A stretch of 64,000 nucleotides of DNA from Marinomonas polaris DSM 16579 (GCF_900129155.1 NZ_FQVF01000019.1:47609-111608), one strand, 5' to 3'; numbered from the stretch's first letter, positions 35,372-44,180 are shown. Program-made: numbers and translations. The notes: generated from the letters alone by a model not told the origin.

Positions 35372-36358
35372 TTATTTACGCTTCGCGTATTCCGCAGCCG
35401 CTGTATCAGGAAGGTACAATGGACCATTTGCTTTGATCCACTTGTCGACTTTAGTACCTTTTTTAGACGCTAGAATCGCATCAAATGCTGGGCCACCAAG
35501 ATGAGGATTCAACTCGATAGTCGCGTTCGCTTCGCCATCAGCCATAGCTTTAAAGATATCTGGAACCGCATCGATAGAAACCACTAAAATGTCTTTGGTT
35601 GGTTTCACGCCAGCTTCTTTCATTGCTAGAATCGCGCCCAATGCCATGTCATCATTGTGAGCAAACAGTGCGCAAATATTCTTCGCACCACCTTCCGCTT
35701 TCAAGAAACTTTCCATAACTTCTTTACCGCCAGCACGAGTAAACGAACCAGACTGAGAACGGATAATGGTCATATTTGGAAAGTTACTGATGATAGAGTC
35801 AAAGCCCGTCTTACGATCAATCGCAGCAGATGAACCAACCGAACCTTGCAACTCAACAATGTTACAACGACCATTAGTTTTTGCTGCCAACCAAGATGCA
35901 GCTAATGAACCTTCTTCTTTAAAGTCAGAAGCCACTTTAGTTAAGTACAAACTTGGATCTGCCGCTACACCACGGTCAATCAACACAACAGGGATTTTAG
36001 CGCGTTGCGCTTCTTTCAATACTTGATCCCAGCCAGTTTCCACCACAGGAGCTAGCAAAATACCGTCAACACCTTGCGCGATAAATGAACGCACAGCTTT
36101 AATTTGGTTTTCTTGCTTTTGTTGTGCATCAGAGAATTTTAGATCGTAGCCACGGCGTTCGGCCTCAGCTTTAATAGATTCGGTTTCAGACGTTCGCCAG
36201 CCACTTTCAGAGCCGATTTGCGAGAAACCTATCGTAAGATCTGCTGCCATAGCCGAAGCAGACAACACAGGAAGTAATACAGAAAAAGTTGTCAACACAG
36301 CCTTGCGTTTGAATGCACCCAGCCATGGCAACGAAGAACGAACGGAGAGAGATTGCAT
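35372..36358 (-). CDS. ytfQ: Sugar-binding periplasmic protein YtfQ
   Basis: Type I periplasmic binding protein of 328 residues. A signal peptide with a long basic lead ends near ASAMAA (about residue 39), then LTIGFSQIGSESGWR, which matches E. coli YtfQ, as do QKQENQIKAVRSF, APVVETGWD, RSQSGSFTR and LYLPDTA. E. coli YtfQ binds galactofuranose, so that is the likely ligand. First gene of the operon; a 22-bp perfect palindrome lies 131-152 nt upstream. Confidence 0.94.
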   Translation of the reverse strand: MQSLSVRSSLPWLGAFKRKAVLTTFSVLLPVLSASAMAADLTIGFSQIGSESGWRTSETESIKAEAERRGYDLKFSDAQQKQENQIKAVRSFIAQGVDGILLAPVVETGWDQVLKEAQRAKIPVVLIDRGVAADPSLYLTKVASDFKEEGSLAASWLAAKTNGRCNIVELQGSVGSSAAIDRKTGFDSIISNFPNMTIIRSQSGSFTRAGGKEVMESFLKAEGGAKNICALFAHNDDMALGAILAMKEAGVKPTKDILVVSIDAVPDIFKAMADGEANATIELNPHLGGPAFDAILASKKGTKVDKWIKANGPLYLPDTAAAEYAKRK

Positions 36359-36488
36359 ACTAGATTCCTTTTTGTTTTTGTTGTGATCTATTCTGAGCGC
36401 TACACGCCTGTCATTAAAGACAAGCCAACACCCTGAGATTCACAATATATCCCTAACACTTACCTTTCAAATGCAAGTTACAGCGAAC

Positions 36489-36510
36489 TTCATATCAATA
36501 TTGATATGAA
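36489..36510. promoter_or_regulatory. 22-bp perfect palindrome upstream of ytfQ, candidate operator
   Basis: Half-site TTCATATCAAT is repeated in inverse without a spacer (36489-36499 and 36500-36510). This is likely the operator of the ytf operon; the regulator is not adjacent and not identified. The site is also about 64 nt downstream (in the leftward sense) of the end of the AEC gene. Confidence 0.65.
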
Positions 36511-36573
36511 AGAACACCGTAACATGACTTTTTTATCCACAAATTGACACCTTTCAGCCATTAAAAATGGCAT

Positions 36574-37521
36574 TTACATCAAATACAACTGGCTCAACCA
36601 AATACTCACCGGCAAAGTAACGACAGACAACAAAGTCTGCATCGTAATATAAGCCGACATCCTATCCGCATCACCTCCTAACTGACGCGCCAACGCATAA
36701 GCCGATGTTGCGGTCGGTACCACGCCAAATAGCACCGCGACCAAGGCAGGCAAACCCCGAACATCCAGCCACCAACACATTAAGCCAATCACCAAAGGAA
36801 ACACCACAAAACGTGCGAGCGAAGACATAACAAAGGTCATGCCTACTGAACGAATCGTTTCAAAGCGCACACTAGCGCCAACCGCCAACAACACCAATGG
36901 CAAGGCAGCTTGAGACAACATACCCAGCACATCAGAGACCAAAATAATCGGCGTCAGTCCTAGCAAATTCAAACTACTGCCAAGCAAGATCGACACAATC
37001 AAAGGATTGCGAAGCAAAGCTCCACTTAGCAAACGTGGTAAGGATGTTGAAGACGAACTATCCGTCGAAGACGGCCCATGCATCAAAGTCATGGACACCA
37101 CTAAAAAAACATTAATAGAAGGAATCAACACCGATGCGCCCAACGCCGCCAATACCAAACCATCATTACCATACAAACTGCCCGCCAACGCCAACATAAC
37201 AAAGGTGTTAAAACGCACACCCGCTTGCAACATAGACGACGCCGTCGGCGCAACCACCTTCATCAGCCAAGTACTGACAAATACAAAAACAGCAGTCACG
37301 AACAAAGCAAACAACAAAATAAAGGCATACTTTGGCAACATGGGATTGCTGAAATCGATCTGCGAAGTTTTGCTAAACAACAAAGCAGGAAACAGCACCC
37401 AATAGGACAACTTATCAACGCCAGACCAAAAGCCTTCCATCGGAAAACGCCAACGCTGACAAACAGCGCCAGCCATTAAAAGCAAAAATACCGGCAGTAC
37501 AGAAAGAGAAAGTGAGAACAC
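36574..37521 (-). CDS. AEC-family transporter (auxin efflux carrier-like)
   Basis: An integral membrane protein of 315 residues with about ten hydrophobic segments and the two AEC halves (LSYWVLFPALLFSK near the N-terminus and PLVLLAVGAS, VVPTATSAYALARQLGGD near the end). Substrate probably a carboxylate, not determinable. The start is GTG 37521 behind AGGGG at 5 nt; an open frame continues to 37743 but its first 74 codons translate a repeat region and overlap the LysR gene, so they are rejected. Confidence 0.85.
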   Translation of the reverse strand: MFSLSLSVLPVFLLLMAGAVCQRWRFPMEGFWSGVDKLSYWVLFPALLFSKTSQIDFSNPMLPKYAFILLFALFVTAVFVFVSTWLMKVVAPTASSMLQAGVRFNTFVMLALAGSLYGNDGLVLAALGASVLIPSINVFLVVSMTLMHGPSSTDSSSSTSLPRLLSGALLRNPLIVSILLGSSLNLLGLTPIILVSDVLGMLSQAALPLVLLAVGASVRFETIRSVGMTFVMSSLARFVVFPLVIGLMCWWLDVRGLPALVAVLFGVVPTATSAYALARQLGGDADRMSAYITMQTLLSVVTLPVSIWLSQLYLM

Positions 37522-37579
37522 AAATACCCCTAAAAAAATAGCCCAAATGCCCCCTGCCCGAAAGCACGAGGTAATCACC

Positions 37580-37604
37580 TGTAGGTCGGCCTTTAGGCCG
37601 TCAA
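37580..37604. repeat. REP-like element, left member of an inverted pair
   Basis: The 25-nt element starts TGTAGGTCGG and contains a GGCC/GGCC mini-hairpin. Its inverted relative is at 37632-37656. GTAG in front of a hairpin is the layout of REP sequences handled by RAYT transposases. Confidence 0.65.
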
Positions 37605-37631
37605 AAGCCCGATAACACCAAACCAAAAACC

Positions 37632-37656
37632 TTGACGCGCTAAAGCACGACCTACA
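37632..37656. repeat. REP-like element, right member of an inverted pair
   Basis: Inverse of the element at 37580-37604: read leftward it starts TGTAGGTCGTGC and shares the CTTTAG core and CGTCAA end. The two can fold into one long imperfect hairpin. Confidence 0.65.
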
Positions 37657-37673
37657 AGATCGACGGAATTCGT

Positions 37674-38594
37674 TTAACGAAAGCCTCCTTCGCGAGAATG
37701 ACAAAGCTGCCAATCCTGAATTGCCAATTGCTCCACAAACCACGACAAACCTTTGCCCGGATCATCTTTACGCCATGCCAAATACGCCATCTGATTCGGC
37801 CTTGGCAACTCACACTGACGCAACACCAAACGCCCAGAACTTAACTCATTAGCAATACGATGTTTAGGCAAATACCCTACGCCTAACCCCAAACATTGCG
37901 CTTGAATTTTACTACGCATGGTATCGACCCTAAGCACTTGCCGACTCTCAAAAATCCCACTGCTACGCGCTGGCAAAATTTTTGAACTATCAGCCACAAC
38001 AATAGAAGGATATTGACGCAATTGCGCGGCGGTAATCATCCCGTCGGTCAACGCCAACGGATGCGTCGGTGATACGGCGAACACAAACTCTATCTCACCA
38101 ATGGCTCGGATATGGACATTCCCCTTAGGAAGCTCACCCGTCGCGCCAATAACCAAATCCGCCCTATCGTCTTGCAATGCATCCCAACCTCCGCCGACAG
38201 CTTCTTCAGATAAGCTCAATTCTACTGGTCGATTCTGCGATAAAAAATCTCCAACCACCGACATCAAAGGCGACTCTAACAGCACAGTATCTCGGGCGAT
38301 TCTTAGCTTTGGCTCCCAGCCTGACTCGAACTGCTTGATCGAATCTTCTAGTCGCATAGCTGCTTCTAAAATGGCTCGACCTTGCTCCAGCACCAAATGC
38401 CCTGCAGGTGTTAACACGGCTTTTTGTCGTGAGCGATCAAACAAAGCCACACCCAAATCGTCTTCCAGCTTCTTAACCGTATAGGTCAATGCTGATGGTA
38501 CTTTGAACAAAGCATCCGCTGCGGCCGCAAAACTGCCCAACTGATGAATCGCCTCCAACACCCGTAATGCTTCCAATGTGACCGCGTATGCCAT
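37674..38594 (-). CDS. LysR-family regulator divergent from pirin (YhaJ-like)
   Basis: LysR regulator of 306 residues: N-terminal helix-turn-helix (LGSFAAAADALFKVPSALTY) and C-terminal effector domain. E. coli yhaJ is likewise next to the pirin gene yhaK, so control of the pirin is likely. The last residues (QLCHSREGGFR) are not family sequence: CHSREGG is the translation of a widespread interspersed repeat (GTCATTCTCGCGAAGG on the sense strand), so the repeat has supplied the stop and tail. Confidence 0.9.
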   Translation of the reverse strand: MAYAVTLEALRVLEAIHQLGSFAAAADALFKVPSALTYTVKKLEDDLGVALFDRSRQKAVLTPAGHLVLEQGRAILEAAMRLEDSIKQFESGWEPKLRIARDTVLLESPLMSVVGDFLSQNRPVELSLSEEAVGGGWDALQDDRADLVIGATGELPKGNVHIRAIGEIEFVFAVSPTHPLALTDGMITAAQLRQYPSIVVADSSKILPARSSGIFESRQVLRVDTMRSKIQAQCLGLGVGYLPKHRIANELSSGRLVLRQCELPRPNQMAYLAWRKDDPGKGLSWFVEQLAIQDWQLCHSREGGFR

Positions 38595-38607
38595 AGCTCA
38601 ACCTTTA

Positions 38608-38622
38608 TTCAAATTTTTTGAA
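38608..38622. promoter_or_regulatory. Candidate LysR-type binding site
   Basis: TTCAAA-TTT-TTTGAA is a perfect palindrome that fits the T-N11-A rule of LysR operators (T at 38609, A at 38621). It lies in the divergent region 14 nt from the LysR start. Confidence 0.5.
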
Positions 38623-38727
38623 ATACTAGCTCAAAACCTTCCGGTTTTCTTTCTTTTTACCAACGCCTACACTCACTTCATACACCGCAAGCCACTCTGT
38701 CTTCCGGTAACTAATAGGAGAAATACC

Positions 38728-39426
38728 ATGATCACTATTCGCAACGCACAAGACCGTGGACACGCAAACTTTGGTTGGTTAGACAGCAATCATACGTTTT
38801 CTTTTGGCAGCTACTACGATCCGCAGCAAATGGGTTTTTCGAGCCTTCGCGTCATCAATGATGACACAGTCACGCCGGGTGCTGGTTTTGAAACTCATGG
38901 CCACAAAGACATGGAAATTATCAGCTTGGTACTAGAGGGTAAAATCGCTCATAAAGACAGCGCTGGCAACATAAAAGAATTGCCAGCAGGCGAATACCAA
39001 CTAATGTCGGCAGGCAAAGGCATTTACCACAGTGAATTCAATGCCTCTAAAACAGACATGCTGAAATTCCTACAAATTTGGATTCAACCAAATAAACTAG
39101 GTGGAGAACCGGGCTACCAACAGAAAGAATTTAGCCAAGCACAAGGCTTCACCACGGTCATCACACCGGACGGCGCGAATGGCACATTGCAAGTTAAGCA
39201 AGACATGCAGCTTATCCAGTTGATCCTAGAAGATGAACAACAAGCAACATGGCAAGCCGACAGCAATCGCCATTACTACGTGCACGTGATCGAAGGCGAA
39301 CTATCGCTAAGTGACGGTATCACAGTACACCCAGGCGACGGCGCGAAAATTGAAGACGTGTCTGAAATTAACTTTGAAAGACTAAGCGAGCAACGCGTTA
39401 AAGCACTACTTTTTGACTTGGTTTGA
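38728..39426 (+). CDS. yhaK: Pirin family protein (YhaK-like)
   Basis: Bicupin of 232 residues. The metal-binding His/Glu set of pirins is present in GFETHGHKDMEII and GIYHSEFN. YhaK is a cytoplasmic protein linked to redox stress in E. coli; some pirins act as quercetin dioxygenases. Start ATG 38728 follows AGGAGAAATACC; an in-frame ATG 50 codons upstream lies across the LysR start and is rejected. Confidence 0.9.
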   Translation: MITIRNAQDRGHANFGWLDSNHTFSFGSYYDPQQMGFSSLRVINDDTVTPGAGFETHGHKDMEIISLVLEGKIAHKDSAGNIKELPAGEYQLMSAGKGIYHSEFNASKTDMLKFLQIWIQPNKLGGEPGYQQKEFSQAQGFTTVITPDGANGTLQVKQDMQLIQLILEDEQQATWQADSNRHYYVHVIEGELSLSDGITVHPGDGAKIEDVSEINFERLSEQRVKALLFDLV

Positions 39427-39455
39427 TTGGACTTGAGTGATTGAATTGTATAAAC

Positions 39456-39487
39456 GTTTAAACCCGTATATTTCCACGGGTTTAAAC
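39456..39487. repeat. Inverted repeat downstream of pirin
   Basis: GTTTAAACCCGT (39456-39467) and ACGGGTTTAAAC (39476-39487) are perfect 12-bp arms with an 8-nt loop. No U tract follows on either strand, so it is an mRNA 3-prime structure more than a terminator. Confidence 0.7.
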
Positions 39488-39501
39488 TTCAATAAAAAAG
39501 T

Positions 39502-39548
39502 TGAATCACGCGGCATTTTTAATGTCGCGAGATTCACGATTTTTTTTA
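39502..39548. terminator. Bidirectional terminator between pirin and the SIP gene
   Basis: TGAATCACGCG (39502-39512) and CGCGAGATTCA (39526-39536) pair with one mismatch; T8 follows rightward and a T6 tract leftward. Confidence 0.8.
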
Positions 39549-40352
39549 AAATTGCTTCCAATAGGCAACTAAATCCAAATGATCCTTATTAAGGACATCT
39601 ATATTCATCAGCTTGCGCCTCAACTGAACAATCGCATGCGCTTCCGTTGCAGACCATACCCAAGTTTTTTCACATGCCCAACCACTCGGCAAATTATCTA
39701 AAGCATCAAGCAATAAACGGCCATATGGATGGTTTTCTTGTTCATTGTTGCGGTGAAGCCAATGTAAGTTAGCGCCAACATGCGCTGGTAAAGAAATCTC
39801 GCTACTCACTGAATGCACTTCTATCCAAGCATCAATATTAGCAGACTCTGGCAAAATTTCTAACCAACGAGCTAAAGCAGGAAGACTTGTTTCATCAACA
39901 AAAAACACATATTTCAAAGCATCAAGAGGCGGCAACCTAACAGACCTTGGTCCGAATATCCCCAACAAATCACCCACTTTTGCCTGTTTCGCCCAAGGCC
40001 CACCAACTCCGACGTCATGCAAAACAAAATCAATATCGACTGTTAGCAAATCTGCATCAAAAGAACGAATAGTATAATCACGAAATGCTGAAAAGCGTCC
40101 TTCGGCCGCACCTTGCCAGTCCGCATTTCCATCATCCAATACTTCCGGCATACGAAGTACATCATCAGACGCATTTGGAAAAAAAAGCTTAACATGGGCT
40201 TCTGGTGCTAACGGATGAAAACCAAAACCCTGAAAATCCTCTCCTTGCAAAGTTACTCGTCGTAATGTCGATGACAAGTCTTTTAACTTAATAACCCTCG
40301 CAACACGCTGCTTTAAGGGTACCTGAATACGCTCATGCTTTAATATTGACAC
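39546..40352 (-). CDS. Siderophore-interacting FAD/NAD(P)H protein (ViuB/YqjH-like)
   Basis: Cytoplasmic ferric-siderophore reductase family, 268 residues. FAD-binding motif RDYTIRSF is present, then GVGGPWA and GDLLGIFGPR, then the nucleotide-binding part with DETSLPA and the C-terminal YWKQ. It would release iron from siderophores with NADPH. The start is GTG 40352 with GAGG 7 nt upstream. No siderophore receptor or synthesis gene is adjacent. Confidence 0.88.
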   Translation of the reverse strand: MSILKHERIQVPLKQRVARVIKLKDLSSTLRRVTLQGEDFQGFGFHPLAPEAHVKLFFPNASDDVLRMPEVLDDGNADWQGAAEGRFSAFRDYTIRSFDADLLTVDIDFVLHDVGVGGPWAKQAKVGDLLGIFGPRSVRLPPLDALKYVFFVDETSLPALARWLEILPESANIDAWIEVHSVSSEISLPAHVGANLHWLHRNNEQENHPYGRLLLDALDNLPSGWACEKTWVWSATEAHAIVQLRRKLMNIDVLNKDHLDLVAYWKQF

Positions 40353-40620
40353 TATGCATCCTCTGTCTATTCTAGGAACTAAACTCGCTTATAAAGTACG
40401 AAAAGTACCTATGCCTAAAATGCTAATCAAAAGAAAAGCATCAGAAGGTACAAATCAAACAAATACGAATGATAACCTTTATCAATAAATAAAGGAAATC
40501 AGAGCTTAAGTTCCGCAGAGTTCTCATGTCGCACAATTTTTTATATCCATGAAGCCTTGTGGCTTTTCAGCGAAGCACCAAACAAAACCAAACAGTTTTT
40601 AGAGGATTGCCAAACACATC

Positions 40621-40661
40621 TTCTCTTGGTGTATTTTTGATGCAAATATACACCAAGAGAA
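40621..40661 (+). promoter_or_regulatory. Perfect 14-bp hairpin in front of a short reading frame
   Basis: TTCTCTTGGTGTAT (40621-40634) is the exact inverse of ATACACCAAGAGAA (40648-40661), with a 13-nt loop that can pair further. The right arm contains AAGAGA, the only ribosome binding site-like sequence for the frame at 40669, so the hairpin could hide it. It may instead be a protein-binding palindrome. Confidence 0.6.
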
Positions 40662-40668
40662 AACAATC

Positions 40669-40743
40669 ATGGCTCGTCAAAGCATCAGTCCATCTAATAA
40701 CATAAACCTAAACCGCCTGTTCGGCGGTGAACACGCAGCTTAA
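40669..40743 (+). CDS. Possible 24-residue peptide
   Basis: ATG to TAA with 24 codons, protein beginning MARQSISPSNNINLNRLFGG. AAGAGA lies 7 nt upstream in a hairpin arm. The frame contains a 6-bp hairpin (ACCGCC/GGCGGT at 40712-40717 and 40723-40728). No hydrophobic segment or signal peptide is present and no family was recognised. It is in the 432-bp gap between two leftward genes. It could be a real small protein, a leader peptide or chance. Confidence 0.3.
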   Translation: MARQSISPSNNINLNRLFGGEHAA

Positions 40744-40784
40744 GGGTTAAATGCGGTTAAGCCCTTCTCCACCTACTTATTTGC

Positions 40785-42047
40785 TCAACGCACCGCCCTG
40801 ATCATCCAGTTCCTTGGGGTTAGGCTTTTCTCACAGAATTTTCCTATCTCGACTTGATAGCCGTTTTCTTCTAGGTACATGGCGCGGTCGAGGACGAGCC
40901 AGTATTCCAGTGCAGGGCGAAAAAGTTGGCTGATGGATTCGAGTTTTTGAATTTGTTGATAGCGAGCTTCTCCGACGCTTTCGAAGTTTTCAAAAGGGGT
41001 TTTGGCGATTAAGCCCGTTAGACTTTTTTGCTCGGCGGCCCAATGGCAAAAAGCAATGAAGCCTTGGTTAAGTAGTGCTTTTTGAATGGAGGGAACTTGA
41101 AGGTAGTCATCTTGCCGACGAGCAATTCTTTGCCATGCATCAAAGCCAAGTCGATAAGTCAGTTCGAGCTTTTTAAGGCGTTGTTCACGTGCACCAGCGG
41201 TGGCGACTTCTTTGACGGCAAGTTTAAGGTCGGCTTGGCGCAGAGTCAGTGCCGATTGTTGGGCAGTTTGTGATAATGGCAGATAGTAGTTTGCTTGCGT
41301 CAGATGATAACAGCAAGGGGAAATACATAGTATTGCAGTGTTCGAGGCAACAGCCTGTTCGATCAGTTCACGATGTAAATCTCCACAGGCATGGAGCGCA
41401 ACGGCACAGTGAGCGTTTGCTAACGCGGGTCGCCCTTCGCCTTTTAGCACATCAGCATGAGTGAAGGTTTGCGGTAGTTTTAGTCGCTTGGCTTCTTGTT
41501 CACCCACTACGCACAACGTCTTTTGCCATTCGAGGCTGTGGATTGGTTTGTTATCTTGAAAGGCTAATAATTTGCCCAAGTGGCCTTTTCCCGCGCACCA
41601 TTCCACATAGCTATTGGCTTTTGGTGTGTGTGCTACAAAGGCTTGGATTTGAGACCATTTACGGCCCTTTATTCCTGCTGAGACATAATTTGGCACATTA
41701 TTAGTAAGTGTTCGCTGCGGTGATTGAGCAAGTAAATCAGGCTTTGAAAAGTTAAGCGAGGATTGTAGGTCTGGGCAGAGTCGAAACACTTCCGCGTAGA
41801 AAATCTCGTTTTCTTTTTCTAAACTATCTTGCTCTAAAAGAGCCGATAACTCTGGATAGGTATTTTTCCAAGGGTTATCAAGCCGAGCAAAGGTATCAAA
41901 TTGCCAGAGTTGAGTATGCGTTTTTAGCCAAGTATCAAGTGATTGAAAACGCTTTTGGAAAGAGGTCATAAACTGGCTCGTCGGGGAGGAAAAACTAGGT
42001 GTCTTTTTTTCTTTACAGTATTGAGGAAATTTCCCTCTCGCTTGCAT
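40785..42047 (-). CDS. SAM-dependent methyltransferase (Methyltransf_32-like)
   Basis: A protein of 420 residues with a central methyltransferase domain: SYVEWCAGKGHLGK (SAM-binding motif I), then ALHACGDLHRELI, then ISPCCYH. The Pro-Cys-Cys-Tyr-His motif fits the Methyltransf_32 family; the substrate is unknown. The start is uncertain: ATG 42047 and ATG 41969 (26 codons in) both lack a good ribosome binding site. Divergent from the aminotransferase gene. Confidence 0.8.
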   Translation of the reverse strand: MQARGKFPQYCKEKKTPSFSSPTSQFMTSFQKRFQSLDTWLKTHTQLWQFDTFARLDNPWKNTYPELSALLEQDSLEKENEIFYAEVFRLCPDLQSSLNFSKPDLLAQSPQRTLTNNVPNYVSAGIKGRKWSQIQAFVAHTPKANSYVEWCAGKGHLGKLLAFQDNKPIHSLEWQKTLCVVGEQEAKRLKLPQTFTHADVLKGEGRPALANAHCAVALHACGDLHRELIEQAVASNTAILCISPCCYHLTQANYYLPLSQTAQQSALTLRQADLKLAVKEVATAGAREQRLKKLELTYRLGFDAWQRIARRQDDYLQVPSIQKALLNQGFIAFCHWAAEQKSLTGLIAKTPFENFESVGEARYQQIQKLESISQLFRPALEYWLVLDRAMYLEENGYQVEIGKFCEKSLTPRNWMIRAVR

Positions 42048-42148
42048 TGTATTTTGTCATAAAAACGGCAAAATGAAGAGGCTATTCACGCAACGATTAT
42101 ATTCACAGCGATTTTCCTGTGACATAAAATAAGGACCCCGTAACTATC

Positions 42149-43345
42149 ATGTTCAAGCATCTTAAAGCCGTTTCAGGCGACCCTCTTTTAGCTCTTATTA
42201 TGGCTCACAAACAAGATCCAAATCCGAAAAAAATCGATTTGGGTGTGGGTGTTTATAAAGACGATAATGGCCATACACCGATTTTAAATACGGTAAAAAA
42301 AGCCGAATCTATTTTGCTTGAACAAGAAGACTCTAAAAGCTATCTAGGTATTTACGGTGCTACCGAGTTTGAAGCCATTATCAAAGATTTGATTTTAGGC
42401 GATGGCAATGAACTGATCACTTCTGGTCGTATTCGCTCTACACAAACACCTGGCGGTACAGGCGCATTAAAAGTTGCAGCGGATTTTATCAGCGCAAACT
42501 TAAAAGGTGCTCGCCTTTGGGTAAGTGATCCAACTTGGGGTAACCACAAGTCTATTTTTGACTCTGCTGGCGTAGAAGTAAAAGACTACCCATATTACGA
42601 TCCAGCGACAAATGGCCTACGTTTTGATGACATGATGGCGAAGTTAGAAGCCGAAGTAAAAGAAGGCGATGTGTTGTTGCTTCATGCTTGCTGCCACAAC
42701 CCAACAGGTATCGACTTGCAATTCGATCACTGGAAAGTCCTAACCGATTTCGTTAACAAACGCGGTTTGTTGCCATTGGTCGATGCGGCATACCAAGGTT
42801 TTGGCGACGGTTTAGATGAAGATTTAGCTGGCTTGCGTTATATGGCTGCCAATGTTCAAGATATGTTGATCGCGAACTCTTTCTCGAAAAACTTCGGCAT
42901 TTACCGTGAACGTTGTGGTGGTTTGAGCGTTATTGCTGCGTCTGCTGATGAAGCAAATGCTGCATTCTCTATTATTGGTCAAGCTATTCGTGCGAACTAC
43001 TCTATGCCACCTGCTCACGGTGCGGCAGTAGTTTATACCATCATGAGCAACCCAGAACTAAAAGCTGAGTGGATTTTAGAAGTTGCTGCTATGCGTGATC
43101 GTATTAACGGTTTGCGTGAAAAGCTAGTAGCTAAATTGGCTGCGTCTGGCGTGAGCAAAGACTTTAGCTTCATCAAGGATCAGCGTGGCATGTTCTCTTA
43201 CTCTGGTTTGACACTAGAACAAGTTCGTACATTGCGCAGCGAATACGCGATTTACATTGCCGACACTGGCCGTATGAGCATTGCCGGTGTGAGTGATAAT
43301 AACATCGATTATTTGTGCGAAAGCATTGCAAAAGTTGTTGGTTAA
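42149..43345 (+). CDS. tyrB: Aromatic/aspartate aminotransferase
   Basis: Fold-type I PLP aminotransferase of 398 residues, class Ia (AspC/TyrB). IDLGVGVYKD near the N-terminus, CCHNPTG, the PLP lysine in NSFSKNFGIYRERCG, and the C-terminal GRMSIAGVS are diagnostic. Exchanges amino groups between aspartate or aromatic amino acids and 2-oxoglutarate. AspC or TyrB cannot be separated by eye. AAGGA is 15 nt from the ATG, rather far. Confidence 0.88.
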   Translation: MFKHLKAVSGDPLLALIMAHKQDPNPKKIDLGVGVYKDDNGHTPILNTVKKAESILLEQEDSKSYLGIYGATEFEAIIKDLILGDGNELITSGRIRSTQTPGGTGALKVAADFISANLKGARLWVSDPTWGNHKSIFDSAGVEVKDYPYYDPATNGLRFDDMMAKLEAEVKEGDVLLLHACCHNPTGIDLQFDHWKVLTDFVNKRGLLPLVDAAYQGFGDGLDEDLAGLRYMAANVQDMLIANSFSKNFGIYRERCGGLSVIAASADEANAAFSIIGQAIRANYSMPPAHGAAVVYTIMSNPELKAEWILEVAAMRDRINGLREKLVAKLAASGVSKDFSFIKDQRGMFSYSGLTLEQVRTLRSEYAIYIADTGRMSIAGVSDNNIDYLCESIAKVVG

Positions 43346-43400
43346 TTTAAAAGGATCTCTCTTTTTAAACATCATTGCTTTTAAAACAAAGCTCTAAAAC

Positions 43401-43434
43401 AAAAAACCGTGATCTAACCAGATCACGGTTTTTT
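43401..43434. terminator. Terminator between tyrB and the UPF0149 gene
   Basis: A perfect 15-bp stem (43401-43415 and 43420-43434) with an AACC loop and A6/T6 ends; works for both convergent genes. Confidence 0.92.
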
Positions 43435-43492
43435 GTTGCGGCTTTTAGATAAAACGGACCTAATAAAGCAATTTGCCTAAGTGATGAAAAAC

Positions 43493-44107
43493 TTAATGCA
43501 GTACGCGAGTTTCTTTGTTTTTTGTACCGGTTTGCATTTCAGGGTGATAATGCTGCACCAAGCGCAATATCGAAGGCTCTAAGGTTTCTCTCCAGAAAGT
43601 AACCTCTGCCGTCACCATAGTTTCAAGCTTGTCCCAACCCGCTTCAGTACCAAATAAACGCACTGGCGCTAGGACTTCATCGAAAAACTCTCGATCACCA
43701 CCGATCCCTAAACCGATCAGTTTGGCGCCACGAATAAAGCCAACACACCATTCTTCAACTAATAAAGTGTATTCACCATCAACTTCTTGCTCTAGATACA
43801 CTGGATAAAAATCCCCAAACAACAAGCTGTTCATGGTTTCCATATACATGATAAGCACAAGGCTAAGAAACTCATCCTCTTGTTCGGTTGATTCCCAAAC
43901 AGGTTGATCTTCGTCCGCGCCCCAAATAGCGTTTAGCCAAACATCTGGTTCTAACTCTTGCACAGAGCAACCCAACGCCGTTAAAAAGCCATCTAACTCC
44001 GACACACACATCAGTGAGCGATCTGTCCCGAATGTCAATAAATAGTGATCTATTTTTTCGTAAAGGACTTCTTCGCTGATGACATCATCGTCTTTTTCTT
44101 CAGACAT
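43493..44107 (-). CDS. UPF0149 family protein (YecA/YgfB-like)
   Basis: Acidic protein of 204 residues matching UPF0149: LDGFLTALGCSV, PDVWLNAIWG, and WCVGFIRGA are its conserved stretches. No C-terminal SEC-C zinc motif is present, so it is not full YecA. Function uncertain. GGAAACGAATGA precedes the ATG. It lies 73 nt downstream of parE on the same strand. Confidence 0.85.
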   Translation of the reverse strand: MSEEKDDDVISEEVLYEKIDHYLLTFGTDRSLMCVSELDGFLTALGCSVQELEPDVWLNAIWGADEDQPVWESTEQEDEFLSLVLIMYMETMNSLLFGDFYPVYLEQEVDGEYTLLVEEWCVGFIRGAKLIGLGIGGDREFFDEVLAPVRLFGTEAGWDKLETMVTAEVTFWRETLEPSILRLVQHYHPEMQTGTKNKETRVLH

Positions 44108-44180
44108 TCATTCGTTTCCATTTAGTTGAGCTATACATATATTTTAGCTTGCTTGGGCAAAAGCGATAGCCGTTGTTCTA

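Noticed and set aside
37522..37743. N-terminal extension of the AEC transporter by 74 codons
   Set aside because: It translates a REP-rich intergenic region, overlaps the LysR gene and has no membrane character; GTG 37521 has a good ribosome binding site and gives the family length.
38578..38727. 50-codon N-terminal extension of pirin
   Set aside because: It would start inside the divergent LysR gene and has no cupin sequence; ATG 38728 has AGGAG at proper spacing.
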